From Methanolapillus africanus (GTDB taxonomy: Archaea; Halobacteriota; Methanosarcinia; Methanosarcinales; Methanosarcinaceae): 64,000 bases of DNA. The notes beneath the pieces were generated by a model. It was not told where the DNA came from and did not search any database. It saw only the letters and a list, made by a program, of their open reading frames with translations. The stretch covers positions 1-64,000 of the forward strand of contig NZ_JAWDKD010000013.1 of assembly GCF_032714475.1 (NCBI RefSeq), given 5' to 3'. The translations under genes were made by a program, and so were the position numbers. This document shows, one piece after another, positions 8,966 through 17,265 of the stretch (its first letter is position 1; the number at the start of each line of letters is the position of its first letter).

Positions 8966-11314
8966 ATGGAAAAACCCCCGAACAAAACGATTTTGATCGT
9001 CGTTATTGTATTGATTCTTCTTTTGGCAGCTGCGCTTGTTGCGGCTTGGCCGAAAGAAAAAGACCCGAAGAACAATTCTTCCGCCTTGCTTCCCAACGGT
9101 TCTTCAAATTCCTCCGCCGCGTTTGATTCAAATCACATAAGTTCGAACGCCGGTGAAAAAGGCAAAGACCCCGTTCTTGCAAATCCGTCTATCGGCGGCC
9201 GGGAACCTCCAATCCCGCCCACCAACGCCAATTTTACGGCAAAACTTTATGATTATAACGAAGTCACACACACGCTTCGACTGCTTGTGCAAGCAGACCA
9301 AGAAATCGGTCCGTTTCCGGGCTTCGCCGCCGGTTTTGAAAACATCGGCACGGGCGCGTCCGGAAACATGACCGTTCGTCATGAAATTTTCCAAGACAGC
9401 CCCGACATGTTCTTGGTTTCCATCACCGGCGTCCCGTTAAACACGCCCGGCGACGGTCAAGTTTACACGTTCAGCCTGTCCGAAATCCGCGGCAGCGGAA
9501 CCGGCGACAGCGTTTGCTATCCGTTTGACGGCGGCAACGGGACAGACGCCGATAACGCTTTTGAAATCGCGAACATCGTTCAGTTTGACGCGCTGCGGTA
9601 TTACGCCGGAAGCAGCGGAGAAGGCAAATATTTCAAGCTGGTCATGCCGGATGAAACGTATCCCGGGTTTGACGCCAATGTTTTTGTGATGCCGCCGGAT
9701 TGGAACAACGAATCTGCGGCGGTGCAGAGAGGTTACTCGGACGGAAAGTTCTGGCAGCCGGTCGGCTCCGCCGAAAAGCCGTTCTCCGGCACATTTGACG
9801 GCAACGGTATTCTGATGGATAGTTTTGACATCAACCGTCCGGATGCGGATTATATGGGCATTTTCGGTGTGACGGCGTCCGGGTCCGTTCTCAAAAACGT
9901 GACCGTGACCGGAACAATCATGACCGGAAAAGATTACGTCGGCGGTCTTGCCGCCCAAAACAACGGTTTGATCGACGCCTGCTCCGTCCGGTCTGAGATT
10001 CACGGAAAGATCAATGTCGGCGGTGTTGCCGGCGTCAATTCGGGAACGATTTCCAATTCCGAACACGTTGCCAATATTGTTTCCGGAAACATCAGCGTTG
10101 GCGGCGTCGCCGGCGTCAATTCGGGAACGATTTCGCAATCTCACGGCGGGAGATGGGAAGGCCTGCCGAATACGTCCGGCATTTACGGGTATGAAGAAAA
10201 TGTTGGCGGAATCGCCGGCGTCAACATGGGCTCCGGGTCCATTTCGGACAGTTATTTCGTGGGTTCCGTGACCGGCGTCAATTCCGTCGGCGGTTTGGCC
10301 GGCAAAAGCAGCGCGGGGATTTCCAATTGCTACGCGACGGGAAGCACGATCATCGGTACCGGAAGTGATATCGGCGGCGCCATCGGTACCCGTCACGACG
10401 GAACTCTTTCCAATATAACGGCGGTTGATGCCGTTCATTCGCCGCTCGGCTCCAATGTCGGCGGACTGATCGGAAACAACACGGGCGACTTTGACGGAAG
10501 AACCGTTTCAGGGGCGACTTACTTGTCCGGCGGCGTGACCGGTAAAAATTATGTCGGCGGGCTGATTGGTTTTCATGGCGGCGGATCCGTTCATGACGTG
10601 ATCTCGTCTGGGCCGGTAACCGGAAATTCATCTGTCGGCGGCCTGGTTGGTTATAACAACGCCAGCATTGCCAACAGCACAGCAAACGGCGCCGTTACGG
10701 GAAATGCTTCCGTCGGCGGCATTGCCGGTACGAACAACGGTCCCGGCACAATTTCCGCGTCCTTTACAAACGGTTATACCGTCACGGGCAATGGAGACGA
10801 TACGGGCGGTCTTGTCGGTTTAAATTTCGGAACCGTATCAAATTCCTATTCCTGCGATCCCGTCACGGGCGTCAATAATGTCGGCGGCATTGCCGGTTCC
10901 AACTACAAAACAGTTTCCAATTGCTACGTTTATTATGCGCCGGTATCGGCAAGCGGTAACTATGCGGGCGGGATCGTCGGATTTTCGAGTCCGTATGCGC
11001 CCAACAGAATTCAAAACTGTACGGTTTTGTTCGGGCTGCCGGTTTCATCCGGCTCGGAATCGACGCTGGGACGGATCACCGGCAATTTTGATCCTTCCCA
11101 AACAACACTTTCCAACAACTACGGAACTGACGGCCGTGGCAAAAATCCGGCCGGTTCGGGCTGGGTGTCGAATATTTCCGGAAAAGACGGTGCCTCCAAC
11201 ACTTATGATCCTGAACAATCTTTGTACGAATCAATCGGCTGGGATTTTGGCCCGGCAGGTTTTTGGGTTTGGGGCGGCAATTATCCGGTTTTGAGATGGC
11301 CGTCGGCGATATAA
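8966..11314 (+). CDS. GLUG-repeat membrane-anchored surface protein (GLUG-3)
   Basis: Paralogue of 782 residues. The basic head MEKPPNKT is followed directly by a hydrophobic anchor (about 9-28), a Ser/Asn-rich linker, the LYDY/LRLLVQAD domain from about 93, the YPFDGG/IVQFDALRYY lead-in from about 185, an FDGNG motif, and about 13 GLUG units from 324 to 668. It ends YPVLRW. AAAGGA stands 7 bases before the ATG, which settles the start. The anchor has no Cys, showing that a Cys after the anchor is not a family feature. Many Asn-X-Ser/Thr sites suggest possible N-glycosylation. Role inferred: surface adhesion or cell envelope; nothing indicates catalysis. Confidence 0.88.
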   Translation: MEKPPNKTILIVVIVLILLLAAALVAAWPKEKDPKNNSSALLPNGSSNSSAAFDSNHISSNAGEKGKDPVLANPSIGGREPPIPPTNANFTAKLYDYNEVTHTLRLLVQADQEIGPFPGFAAGFENIGTGASGNMTVRHEIFQDSPDMFLVSITGVPLNTPGDGQVYTFSLSEIRGSGTGDSVCYPFDGGNGTDADNAFEIANIVQFDALRYYAGSSGEGKYFKLVMPDETYPGFDANVFVMPPDWNNESAAVQRGYSDGKFWQPVGSAEKPFSGTFDGNGILMDSFDINRPDADYMGIFGVTASGSVLKNVTVTGTIMTGKDYVGGLAAQNNGLIDACSVRSEIHGKINVGGVAGVNSGTISNSEHVANIVSGNISVGGVAGVNSGTISQSHGGRWEGLPNTSGIYGYEENVGGIAGVNMGSGSISDSYFVGSVTGVNSVGGLAGKSSAGISNCYATGSTIIGTGSDIGGAIGTRHDGTLSNITAVDAVHSPLGSNVGGLIGNNTGDFDGRTVSGATYLSGGVTGKNYVGGLIGFHGGGSVHDVISSGPVTGNSSVGGLVGYNNASIANSTANGAVTGNASVGGIAGTNNGPGTISASFTNGYTVTGNGDDTGGLVGLNFGTVSNSYSCDPVTGVNNVGGIAGSNYKTVSNCYVYYAPVSASGNYAGGIVGFSSPYAPNRIQNCTVLFGLPVSSGSESTLGRITGNFDPSQTTLSNNYGTDGRGKNPAGSGWVSNISGKDGASNTYDPEQSLYESIGWDFGPAGFWVWGGNYPVLRWPSAI

Positions 11315-11322
11315 TTTGGATA

Positions 11323-11400
11323 AATCTTTGATGACTTATCATCAAAGATTTTCTTATTTTTTTTAATTTTTTTCTTATTTTTTTTAATTTTTTTCTTATT
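11323..11400 (+). terminator. Strong hairpin/T-tract terminator after GLUG-3
   Basis: Perfect 12-bp stem AATCTTTGATGA / TCATCAAAGATT (11323-11334 and 11339-11350), loop CTTA, followed by three near-identical TTCTTATTTTTTTTAA units. Confidence 0.85.
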
Positions 11401-11419
11401 TTCTTTTTATTTTGTTTTT

Positions 11420-11490
11420 TTATCGCCGCCGCTTCGTGCGCGTTATCAGCATTGCTGCCTTTCATTTTCAATGAGCTGTGGCGTCTTTTT
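11420..11490 (+). repeat. GCGCGTTAT 3'-end element, copy D (diverged)
   Basis: ATCGCCGCCGCTTCGTGCGC followed by GTTATCAGC, after the GLUG-3 terminator and in the same orientation. The rest of the 11315-11628 gap is AT-rich, with TATA-like stretches near 11500-11545 that could serve GLUG-4. Confidence 0.6.
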
Positions 11491-11628
11491 ATTTTTCAAT
11501 ACATTTTTATATATTCATCATATTTATGTATATATTTTAATAAATACATAAAAATAAATTATATCAAATCAATTTTAATTAAAGTTGTTTGAAGATTTTG
11601 AAAGATCAAGGTCTTCCCGGGTGTTTAT

Positions 11629-14600
11629 GTGTCCTCCCCTCTCCAGAAAATCATCTTAGCCGCGCTCATTTTTTTGTTTTTGCTTTTTGCCGTTGTTTTG
11701 ATAACCGGATCGCCGTATGACAAAATTGACACGTTTCCGTGTTCTCTTTCCGGTTCATCTGCGGAGAATAATACGTCCAATGGTTCCAATAATACCACAA
11801 ACGGCTCCAATACGGCAAACAATACAATTTATGTCACACCGTCGACCGGCGGCGGCAGCGTCACGCCGACCGGGCCGGATTATTATGTTTCCCTTTACGA
11901 TTATAATGTCGCCAGCCACACGCTGCGACTGTTGGTCAAAGCGAATTCGCCAACGTCTTCCATTCCGGATTTCGTGGTGACTTATGAAGAAATCGGCAAC
12001 CCTTTGGTCATCGGAACGATGTCGGTGGACAATTCCGAAATCTATCAGCTGGATGAGAATGCATTTTTGGTTTCCGTGACCGGGGCGCCGTTAAATATGC
12101 CGGGAGACGGGCGGGTTTACAATTTTTCTCTCAACGATACGAGCGGAACCAACACCGGCGATTTTGTTCACTATCCGTTTGAATCCGGCGCCGGTACCGT
12201 TTCGGACCCTTATGTGATTAAAAATGTCGTTCATTTCGACGCCGTCCGGTATTATACCAATGCCAACGGAACCGGCAAATATTTTGAATTAGAGACGCCG
12301 GAAAGACCGTCAAGCGTTTCCAACCATTTGGTTTTGCCGCAGGACTGGAACAATCCCGACAACAACACACACAGACGGTCTTATTCGGACGGCGGTTTGT
12401 GGCAGCCGGTCGGGTCCTCGCCCTCGGACGCCTTTTCCGGAACCTTTGACGGGAACCAAATCATTCTTGAAAATTTCCATGTCAACCGTTCCGGCAGCGA
12501 TTATATGGGCATTTTCGGCGCCGTTTCAGATACGGGGACGATCAACAACACAAACGTGATCGGTACATCCATTGCCGGAAAAGATTATGTCGGCGGATTG
12601 GCCGGCAGCAACGCCGGAACCGTCTCCAACAGTTCGTTTAACGGTCCGGCGATTACCGGCGTCAATTCCGTCGGCGGCCTGGTCGGTCAAAATGAAGGAA
12701 CCGGAAATATTCGTCAGTCTCTGGCAGACGGCATTAATATCACCGGCACGGGTTCCGATATTGGCGGCTTGGCCGGCACGCGTCTTTCCGGCGCCGGCGA
12801 CATTTCAAATACGTATGCGTTCGCGTCTCTGGACTCTCCGCTTGGAACCAACGTGGGCGGCCTCATCGGCAACAATTCCGGCGACTTGGACGGATCAGTG
12901 AATACGGTTGGCGCGATTGATGGTGTTATTGATTTACAGTATCCGGTGGCCGGGAATAAAAATGTGGGCGGCCTTGTTGGTCTTCACAACAGCGGCAATA
13001 TCAACCATACGCAGTCCGTTGGTTTTTATTCAGTGACTGGCAACGGAACGGACGCCGAAAACATCGGCGGCCTGATCGGCCATCTCGTTTCCGGAAATGT
13101 TGACAATTCTTATGTTAACCGTCCGGTGACCGCCGAATTCGGAACCAATGTCGGCGGCCTGATCGGTCTTCGGGAAGGCGGAACGTTATCCAACGTTTAC
13201 ACGACGTCTGATTACGGCGACGTTTCCGGTCTCAAAAACGTGGGCGGCCTCATCGGCAACAATACGGCGGATATGGATACGGCAACAGGCAGTATCAATT
13301 CATCCAAAAATGTGGGCTTTGCCATTCCGGGCGAAAATCTCATCGGAACGAACATTGGCGGTCTGATTGGTATCAATTCCGGCAACGTCACCGGTACGTC
13401 TTCGCGGATTATTCAAGCGGCCGGGTATGTTTACGGCGCTGAAAACGTCAGCTGTTTGATCGGTCTTCACACCGGCGGCGATCTTGACTCTATTCGGGCG
13501 GATGGCCAAGCTGCGGGTTACAAAAACGTGGGCGGACTTGCTGGTCTTTACGAAGATGGCAATTTAAGCAATTCCATCGCCTATTGCGTTGTTTATGGGG
13601 ATGGTTTTACACCGCAAGATATCGGCGGTCTGATCGGACAGCGTTCGGGTGGCATTATTTTATCAAATATTAGTTTGGCGCCGCAAGTGTATGCCACGTA
13701 CGGCACAAATGTGGGTGGCCTGATTGGTAACAATACGGGAGACGTGGGCGAAACCGGTTCGGGTGTTGTTTCTGTGCAGGGTTCTGTTCGCGGTTTTGAA
13801 AATGTGGGCGGTCTGATCGGTCTTCACAACAGCGGTGCGATTGAATCGTCCTCTTATTCTCCAACCTCTCACGTTTCGTTTTCTGTTCACGGAGAACTTC
13901 CGGGTTTTAAAAATGCGGGCGGATTGGTCGGCAATTTGGCAGCCGGGTCCGTCAACGGTTCTTATTCAACCGGATTGGTTTATTCAGAGGCCGGCGGTAC
14001 GAATGTGGGCGGCCTGATTGGTCTTCGTTCATCCGGAACATCGGTTTCTAATACTTATTCGGGATGCGACGTTACGATTACGAATGGTACCAACATCGGC
14101 GGTTTCATTGGAAACAACACGGGAAATGTGGAAGGAACGAGCGGAACCCCCATTTATTCGTCCGGATCTGTGGCGGGCGTGAACAATGTCGGCGGCTTGA
14201 TCGGTCTTCATAACAGCGGAAGTGTGAATTATACAAATTCTTCCGCCACTTCCGTCAACGGAACAAATGAAACCGGCGGTTTGATCGGCAATTTTGTTTC
14301 CGGCAGCGTCAACAATTCCAATTCAACTTCCGGCACGGTCAACGGCATCGGTACGTCGCCTCAAAACATAGGCGGTCTCATTGGTTTGCGTCCGTCGGGA
14401 ACAACGGTGGCCAACGTCAATTCATCTAAATCGGTCAACGCCTTAAACGGAACCAATGTGGGCGGCTTGATCGGCAGCAATGCGGGCGATGTGAGCGGCG
14501 CGTCCTCCGCCTTCATTCGTTCGACCGGCTCCGTTGCCGGAAATACGAACGTCGGCGGCTTGATTGGTCTTCATAACAGCGGGGATGTGAATTATACGAA

Positions 14601-16200
14601 TTCTTCCGCGCTCACCGTGAACGGAACCAACGAAACCGGTGGTTTGATCGGCAATTTTGTGTCCGGCAGCGTCAATAATTCGAATTCGTTAACCGGTACC
14701 GTTTATGGAACCGGCGCCACCTCTCAAAACATCGGCGGATTGCTTGGTCTTCGCTCGTCCGGAACAACTGTTTCAATGGTGAGTTCTTCAAAAGTGGTGA
14801 ACGCCGCAAACGGAACCAACGTTGGCGGTCTCATCGGAAACAACACGGGAGACGTCGGCGGAACGTCTGTGACGCCGATTAATATGGTTTCGTCCGTGGC
14901 CGGAAACGAAAATGTCGGCGGTCTCATCGGTTTGCACAATTCGGGCAATATTAATTACACGCGTTCCTCTTCCGGCCAAATTAACGGAACGGCGAATGTG
15001 GGCGGTCTGGTCGGCAATTTCACTTCCGGGGGACTTGACAATTCATCTTCCACCGGCGGTGCGGTTTATGGTCTCGGCTCATCCCCTCAAAATATCGGCG
15101 GTCTGGTCGGACAGCATTCGGCCGGAACGGTGACCAACGTTCTCTCTTCAAAATCCGTGACGGCCGTAAACGGATTGAACGTGGGCGGCCTCATCGGCAA
15201 TAACACGGGCGATGTGACCGGGACCAACGCGTCCAGAATCTATGCCAACGGCGCCATTTCCGCAGCCGGCGCTCAAAATGTGGGCGGATTGATTGGTCTT
15301 CACAACAGCGGAACGGTCAGTTACACCTACAGTTCTTATTATCTATTGGGGTCGGATTTGGAACCTGATTTTGATGTTATTCCTGAGTTTGGACCGGAAT
15401 TCGGTTCAGTCGGATTGGTATTGGATGTGACGGAACACGTGTCCGCAACCGGCAGCCAAAACGTGGGCGGTCTTATCGGAAACAACAACGGAACGTTGAC
15501 AAACAGCCGCAGCCTGGCAAATATCGGCGGCGGCACAAATATCGGCGGCCTTGTCGGCGTCAACCAAGCCGGCGGCGTGATTTCATCGTCGACGTCGACG
15601 GCTTCAAACGGCGGCGGTTATATCATCACAGGTACGGGCGACAATGTCGGCGGGCTGGCTGGTGAAAATTTCGGCGATGTTTCGAATTGTTATTCGTTCA
15701 ACCAAGTCAACGGGAATAACAATGTTGGCGGCCTCATCGGCGCCAATTACAATAATATTTCTAATTCCTACCACTTTTATGCAGGCGTTAACGCAGCCGG
15801 CAATTATTCCGGCGGCATCGTTGGTTTTTCGGATACTGATGTGGATAACAGTATCAATGGATGTGTTGTACTGACGTCTTATTACCCGATTTCATCAAGT
15901 TCCGCCGGCACGCTCGGACGCGTCAGCGGAAATATTGATACGGACAGTTTGGTCAACACAAACTTTGTGAACAATTACGGTCGAAATGATTCTGCCAGAA
16001 ATCCGAGCGGTTCGTGGACATCCGATCTTTCCGGAAAAGATGGGTTGAATGTCACAGGGTTCAACACAAATTTGCAAAGCTTCTACGATGGAACCGGAAC
16101 CGGCAATTATACGTCTAATCTGGACTGGGATTTTAGTGTCGGAACCGGTATTTGGAAATGGTATGCCGGCGGTTATCCGGTTTTAATGTGGGAGCCTTAA
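11629..16200 (+). CDS. Giant GLUG-repeat membrane-anchored surface protein (GLUG-4) with higher-order cassettes
   Basis: 1523 residues from a GTG start (MSSPLQKII); an ATG two bases upstream is out of frame and stops after a few codons. Anchor at about 8-26, Asn/Thr-rich linker, LYDY/LRLLVKAN domain from about 89, YPFESGAG/VHFDAVRYYT lead-in from about 182, then about 35 GLUG units between 320 and 1391. Unlike its paralogues, the units are ordered into a larger cassette of four steps: LIGNNTGDV, LIGLHNSG, LIGNFVSG and LIGLRxSGT. The cassette is repeated six or seven times at a period near 365 bp. One unit has decayed to NVSCLIGLH (near 13450). Predicted as an extracellular beta-solenoid on the cell surface. 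Confidence 0.9.
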   Translation: MSSPLQKIILAALIFLFLLFAVVLITGSPYDKIDTFPCSLSGSSAENNTSNGSNNTTNGSNTANNTIYVTPSTGGGSVTPTGPDYYVSLYDYNVASHTLRLLVKANSPTSSIPDFVVTYEEIGNPLVIGTMSVDNSEIYQLDENAFLVSVTGAPLNMPGDGRVYNFSLNDTSGTNTGDFVHYPFESGAGTVSDPYVIKNVVHFDAVRYYTNANGTGKYFELETPERPSSVSNHLVLPQDWNNPDNNTHRRSYSDGGLWQPVGSSPSDAFSGTFDGNQIILENFHVNRSGSDYMGIFGAVSDTGTINNTNVIGTSIAGKDYVGGLAGSNAGTVSNSSFNGPAITGVNSVGGLVGQNEGTGNIRQSLADGINITGTGSDIGGLAGTRLSGAGDISNTYAFASLDSPLGTNVGGLIGNNSGDLDGSVNTVGAIDGVIDLQYPVAGNKNVGGLVGLHNSGNINHTQSVGFYSVTGNGTDAENIGGLIGHLVSGNVDNSYVNRPVTAEFGTNVGGLIGLREGGTLSNVYTTSDYGDVSGLKNVGGLIGNNTADMDTATGSINSSKNVGFAIPGENLIGTNIGGLIGINSGNVTGTSSRIIQAAGYVYGAENVSCLIGLHTGGDLDSIRADGQAAGYKNVGGLAGLYEDGNLSNSIAYCVVYGDGFTPQDIGGLIGQRSGGIILSNISLAPQVYATYGTNVGGLIGNNTGDVGETGSGVVSVQGSVRGFENVGGLIGLHNSGAIESSSYSPTSHVSFSVHGELPGFKNAGGLVGNLAAGSVNGSYSTGLVYSEAGGTNVGGLIGLRSSGTSVSNTYSGCDVTITNGTNIGGFIGNNTGNVEGTSGTPIYSSGSVAGVNNVGGLIGLHNSGSVNYTNSSATSVNGTNETGGLIGNFVSGSVNNSNSTSGTVNGIGTSPQNIGGLIGLRPSGTTVANVNSSKSVNALNGTNVGGLIGSNAGDVSGASSAFIRSTGSVAGNTNVGGLIGLHNSGDVNYTNSSALTVNGTNETGGLIGNFVSGSVNNSNSLTGTVYGTGATSQNIGGLLGLRSSGTTVSMVSSSKVVNAANGTNVGGLIGNNTGDVGGTSVTPINMVSSVAGNENVGGLIGLHNSGNINYTRSSSGQINGTANVGGLVGNFTSGGLDNSSSTGGAVYGLGSSPQNIGGLVGQHSAGTVTNVLSSKSVTAVNGLNVGGLIGNNTGDVTGTNASRIYANGAISAAGAQNVGGLIGLHNSGTVSYTYSSYYLLGSDLEPDFDVIPEFGPEFGSVGLVLDVTEHVSATGSQNVGGLIGNNNGTLTNSRSLANIGGGTNIGGLVGVNQAGGVISSSTSTASNGGGYIITGTGDNVGGLAGENFGDVSNCYSFNQVNGNNNVGGLIGANYNNISNSYHFYAGVNAAGNYSGGIVGFSDTDVDNSINGCVVLTSYYPISSSSAGTLGRVSGNIDTDSLVNTNFVNNYGRNDSARNPSGSWTSDLSGKDGLNVTGFNTNLQSFYDGTGTGNYTSNLDWDFSVGTGIWKWYAGGYPVLMWEP
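12840..15330 (+). repeat. Higher-order tandem cassettes of about 365 bp inside GLUG-4
   Basis: The landmark GGTCTTCA(T/C)AACAGCGG or its variants recurs near 14200, 14568, 14927 and 15295. The LIGNNTGDV landmark recurs near 13700, 14090, 14460, 14815 and 15180. Copies are most alike between 14190 and 15330, suggesting recent unequal recombination. Confidence 0.8.
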
Positions 16201-16217
16201 ACTGAAAATTTAAAAAC

Positions 16218-16250
16218 CGTTTGTGTTTTCACAAACGTTTTTTCATTTTT
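16218..16250 (+). terminator. Hairpin/T-tract terminator after GLUG-4
   Basis: Perfect stem CGTTTGTG / CACAAACG (16218-16225 and 16230-16237), loop TTTT, followed by six T, 18 bases after the stop. Confidence 0.85.
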
Positions 16251-16416
16251 CGCTGTCGTTGGCTGCTTTATTTTCAACCGTTAAAATGGATAGAATGCGC
16301 ATCAAAAAACAGCGGAAAATCCGACATTCAAAAAAGATGTTCATTTTTGCCTGAAATAAAAAGCAAAAATATAACAGTTAAAATTATGAAATATTGTTAA
16401 AATTCAATTATTATTA

Positions 16417-16890
16417 TTACTCTTTGATCTTAATTTCTTCCAATATTTCTCTCATGATTTCTTTTAATTCCATCCGCGTCGTCGGCATTTCCGAGTCCGT
16501 TTTCTTTTGCGTCGGATATCGAATGGTTTCTTCATTATTTTCACAATAATTTATAAAATCATGAACGGCAATTCGAACCACATAGGATTTATTTTTCTGG
16601 ATATTTTCCGCGATTTCGCTGAGTTTGTCGATCACGAAAAAATTAAAAGCGACGGAAATCTGCGTTTTTTGAGACGAATCGTTCGGCTCAAACTCCATAA
16701 TCATCGAATGTTCGAATCCGTCCTCGTTTTCGCAAAGAATGATTTTTCCGAGAAACATTAAAACTGAGGTATTCACCACATCGGACAGGCACGAAAACTT
16801 CCCCGTTTTAATTAAATTATTCATCCTGTTGATGATTTGTTGACTCATGGATAATGAGATTGAAAGTTTACCGGTGTTCCTATCCCTCAT
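16417..16890 (-). CDS. Tandem (double) ribbon-helix-helix DNA-binding protein
   Basis: 157 residues. Two RHH-like segments lie in one chain: KLSISLSMSQQIINRMNNL with its helix partner at about residues 8-48, and QISVAFNFFVIDKLSEIAEN followed by KNKSYVVRIAVHDFI at about 76-115, joined by a linker, with a charged helical tail. RHH proteins normally dimerise to make one DNA-binding sheet; two copies in one chain would form a pseudo-dimer. A paralogue lies at 63232-63696. The ATG at 16890 is preferred over a TTG at 16899: no ribosome-binding site precedes either, and a TTATAAT box near 16917-16925 would give a leaderless mRNA starting there. The gene is divergent from GLUG-5 and may repress itself and that gene through the motif at 16924-17026. 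Domain reading is from pattern only. Confidence 0.7.
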   Translation of the reverse strand: MRDRNTGKLSISLSMSQQIINRMNNLIKTGKFSCLSDVVNTSVLMFLGKIILCENEDGFEHSMIMEFEPNDSSQKTQISVAFNFFVIDKLSEIAENIQKNKSYVVRIAVHDFINYCENNEETIRYPTQKKTDSEMPTTRMELKEIMREILEEIKIKE

Positions 16891-16923
16891 GGTTTTCAAG
16901 AGGTTTTGTTAGGATATTATAAT

Positions 16924-17026
16924 TTTTGAGTAATATTCCCCTTTTTTTATTATATTTGAAATATATGAGTAATATAACTTATTATTTTAGTAATATTTAT
17001 ATAGAATCGTATAATTTACTCATATT
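16924..17026. promoter_or_regulatory. Repeated TATGAGTAATAT motifs between the RHH gene and GLUG-5
   Basis: Direct copies TTGAGTAATAT (16926-16936), ATGAGTAATAT (16965-16975) and TTTAGTAATAT (16986-16996), plus an inverted TTTACTCATAT at 17015-17025. Copy 1 abuts the predicted TATA box of the minus-strand RHH gene. The rest of the 16891-17265 gap is AT-rich; a TGATATAATAAT box near 17222-17233 may serve GLUG-5. Confidence 0.5.
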
Positions 17027-17265
17027 ATGGACTCAAATGGTCTCAACCCACATTTCGAGTTCATTTTCTATCATGAAAAATCCGCTTCAGGCAGCGGATT
17101 TTTCAAAAACGTTTATTTCTCAAACTAATATATTTCTCCAATTAATATATTTTTTTCAACGATTTCATCTTTTTCAACTTCATTTCACCATCAATCTAAT
17201 TTGCATATCACAATTATTTTACTGATATAATAATCTCTAATTAAAATTAAAATGGGTTATTCAGT

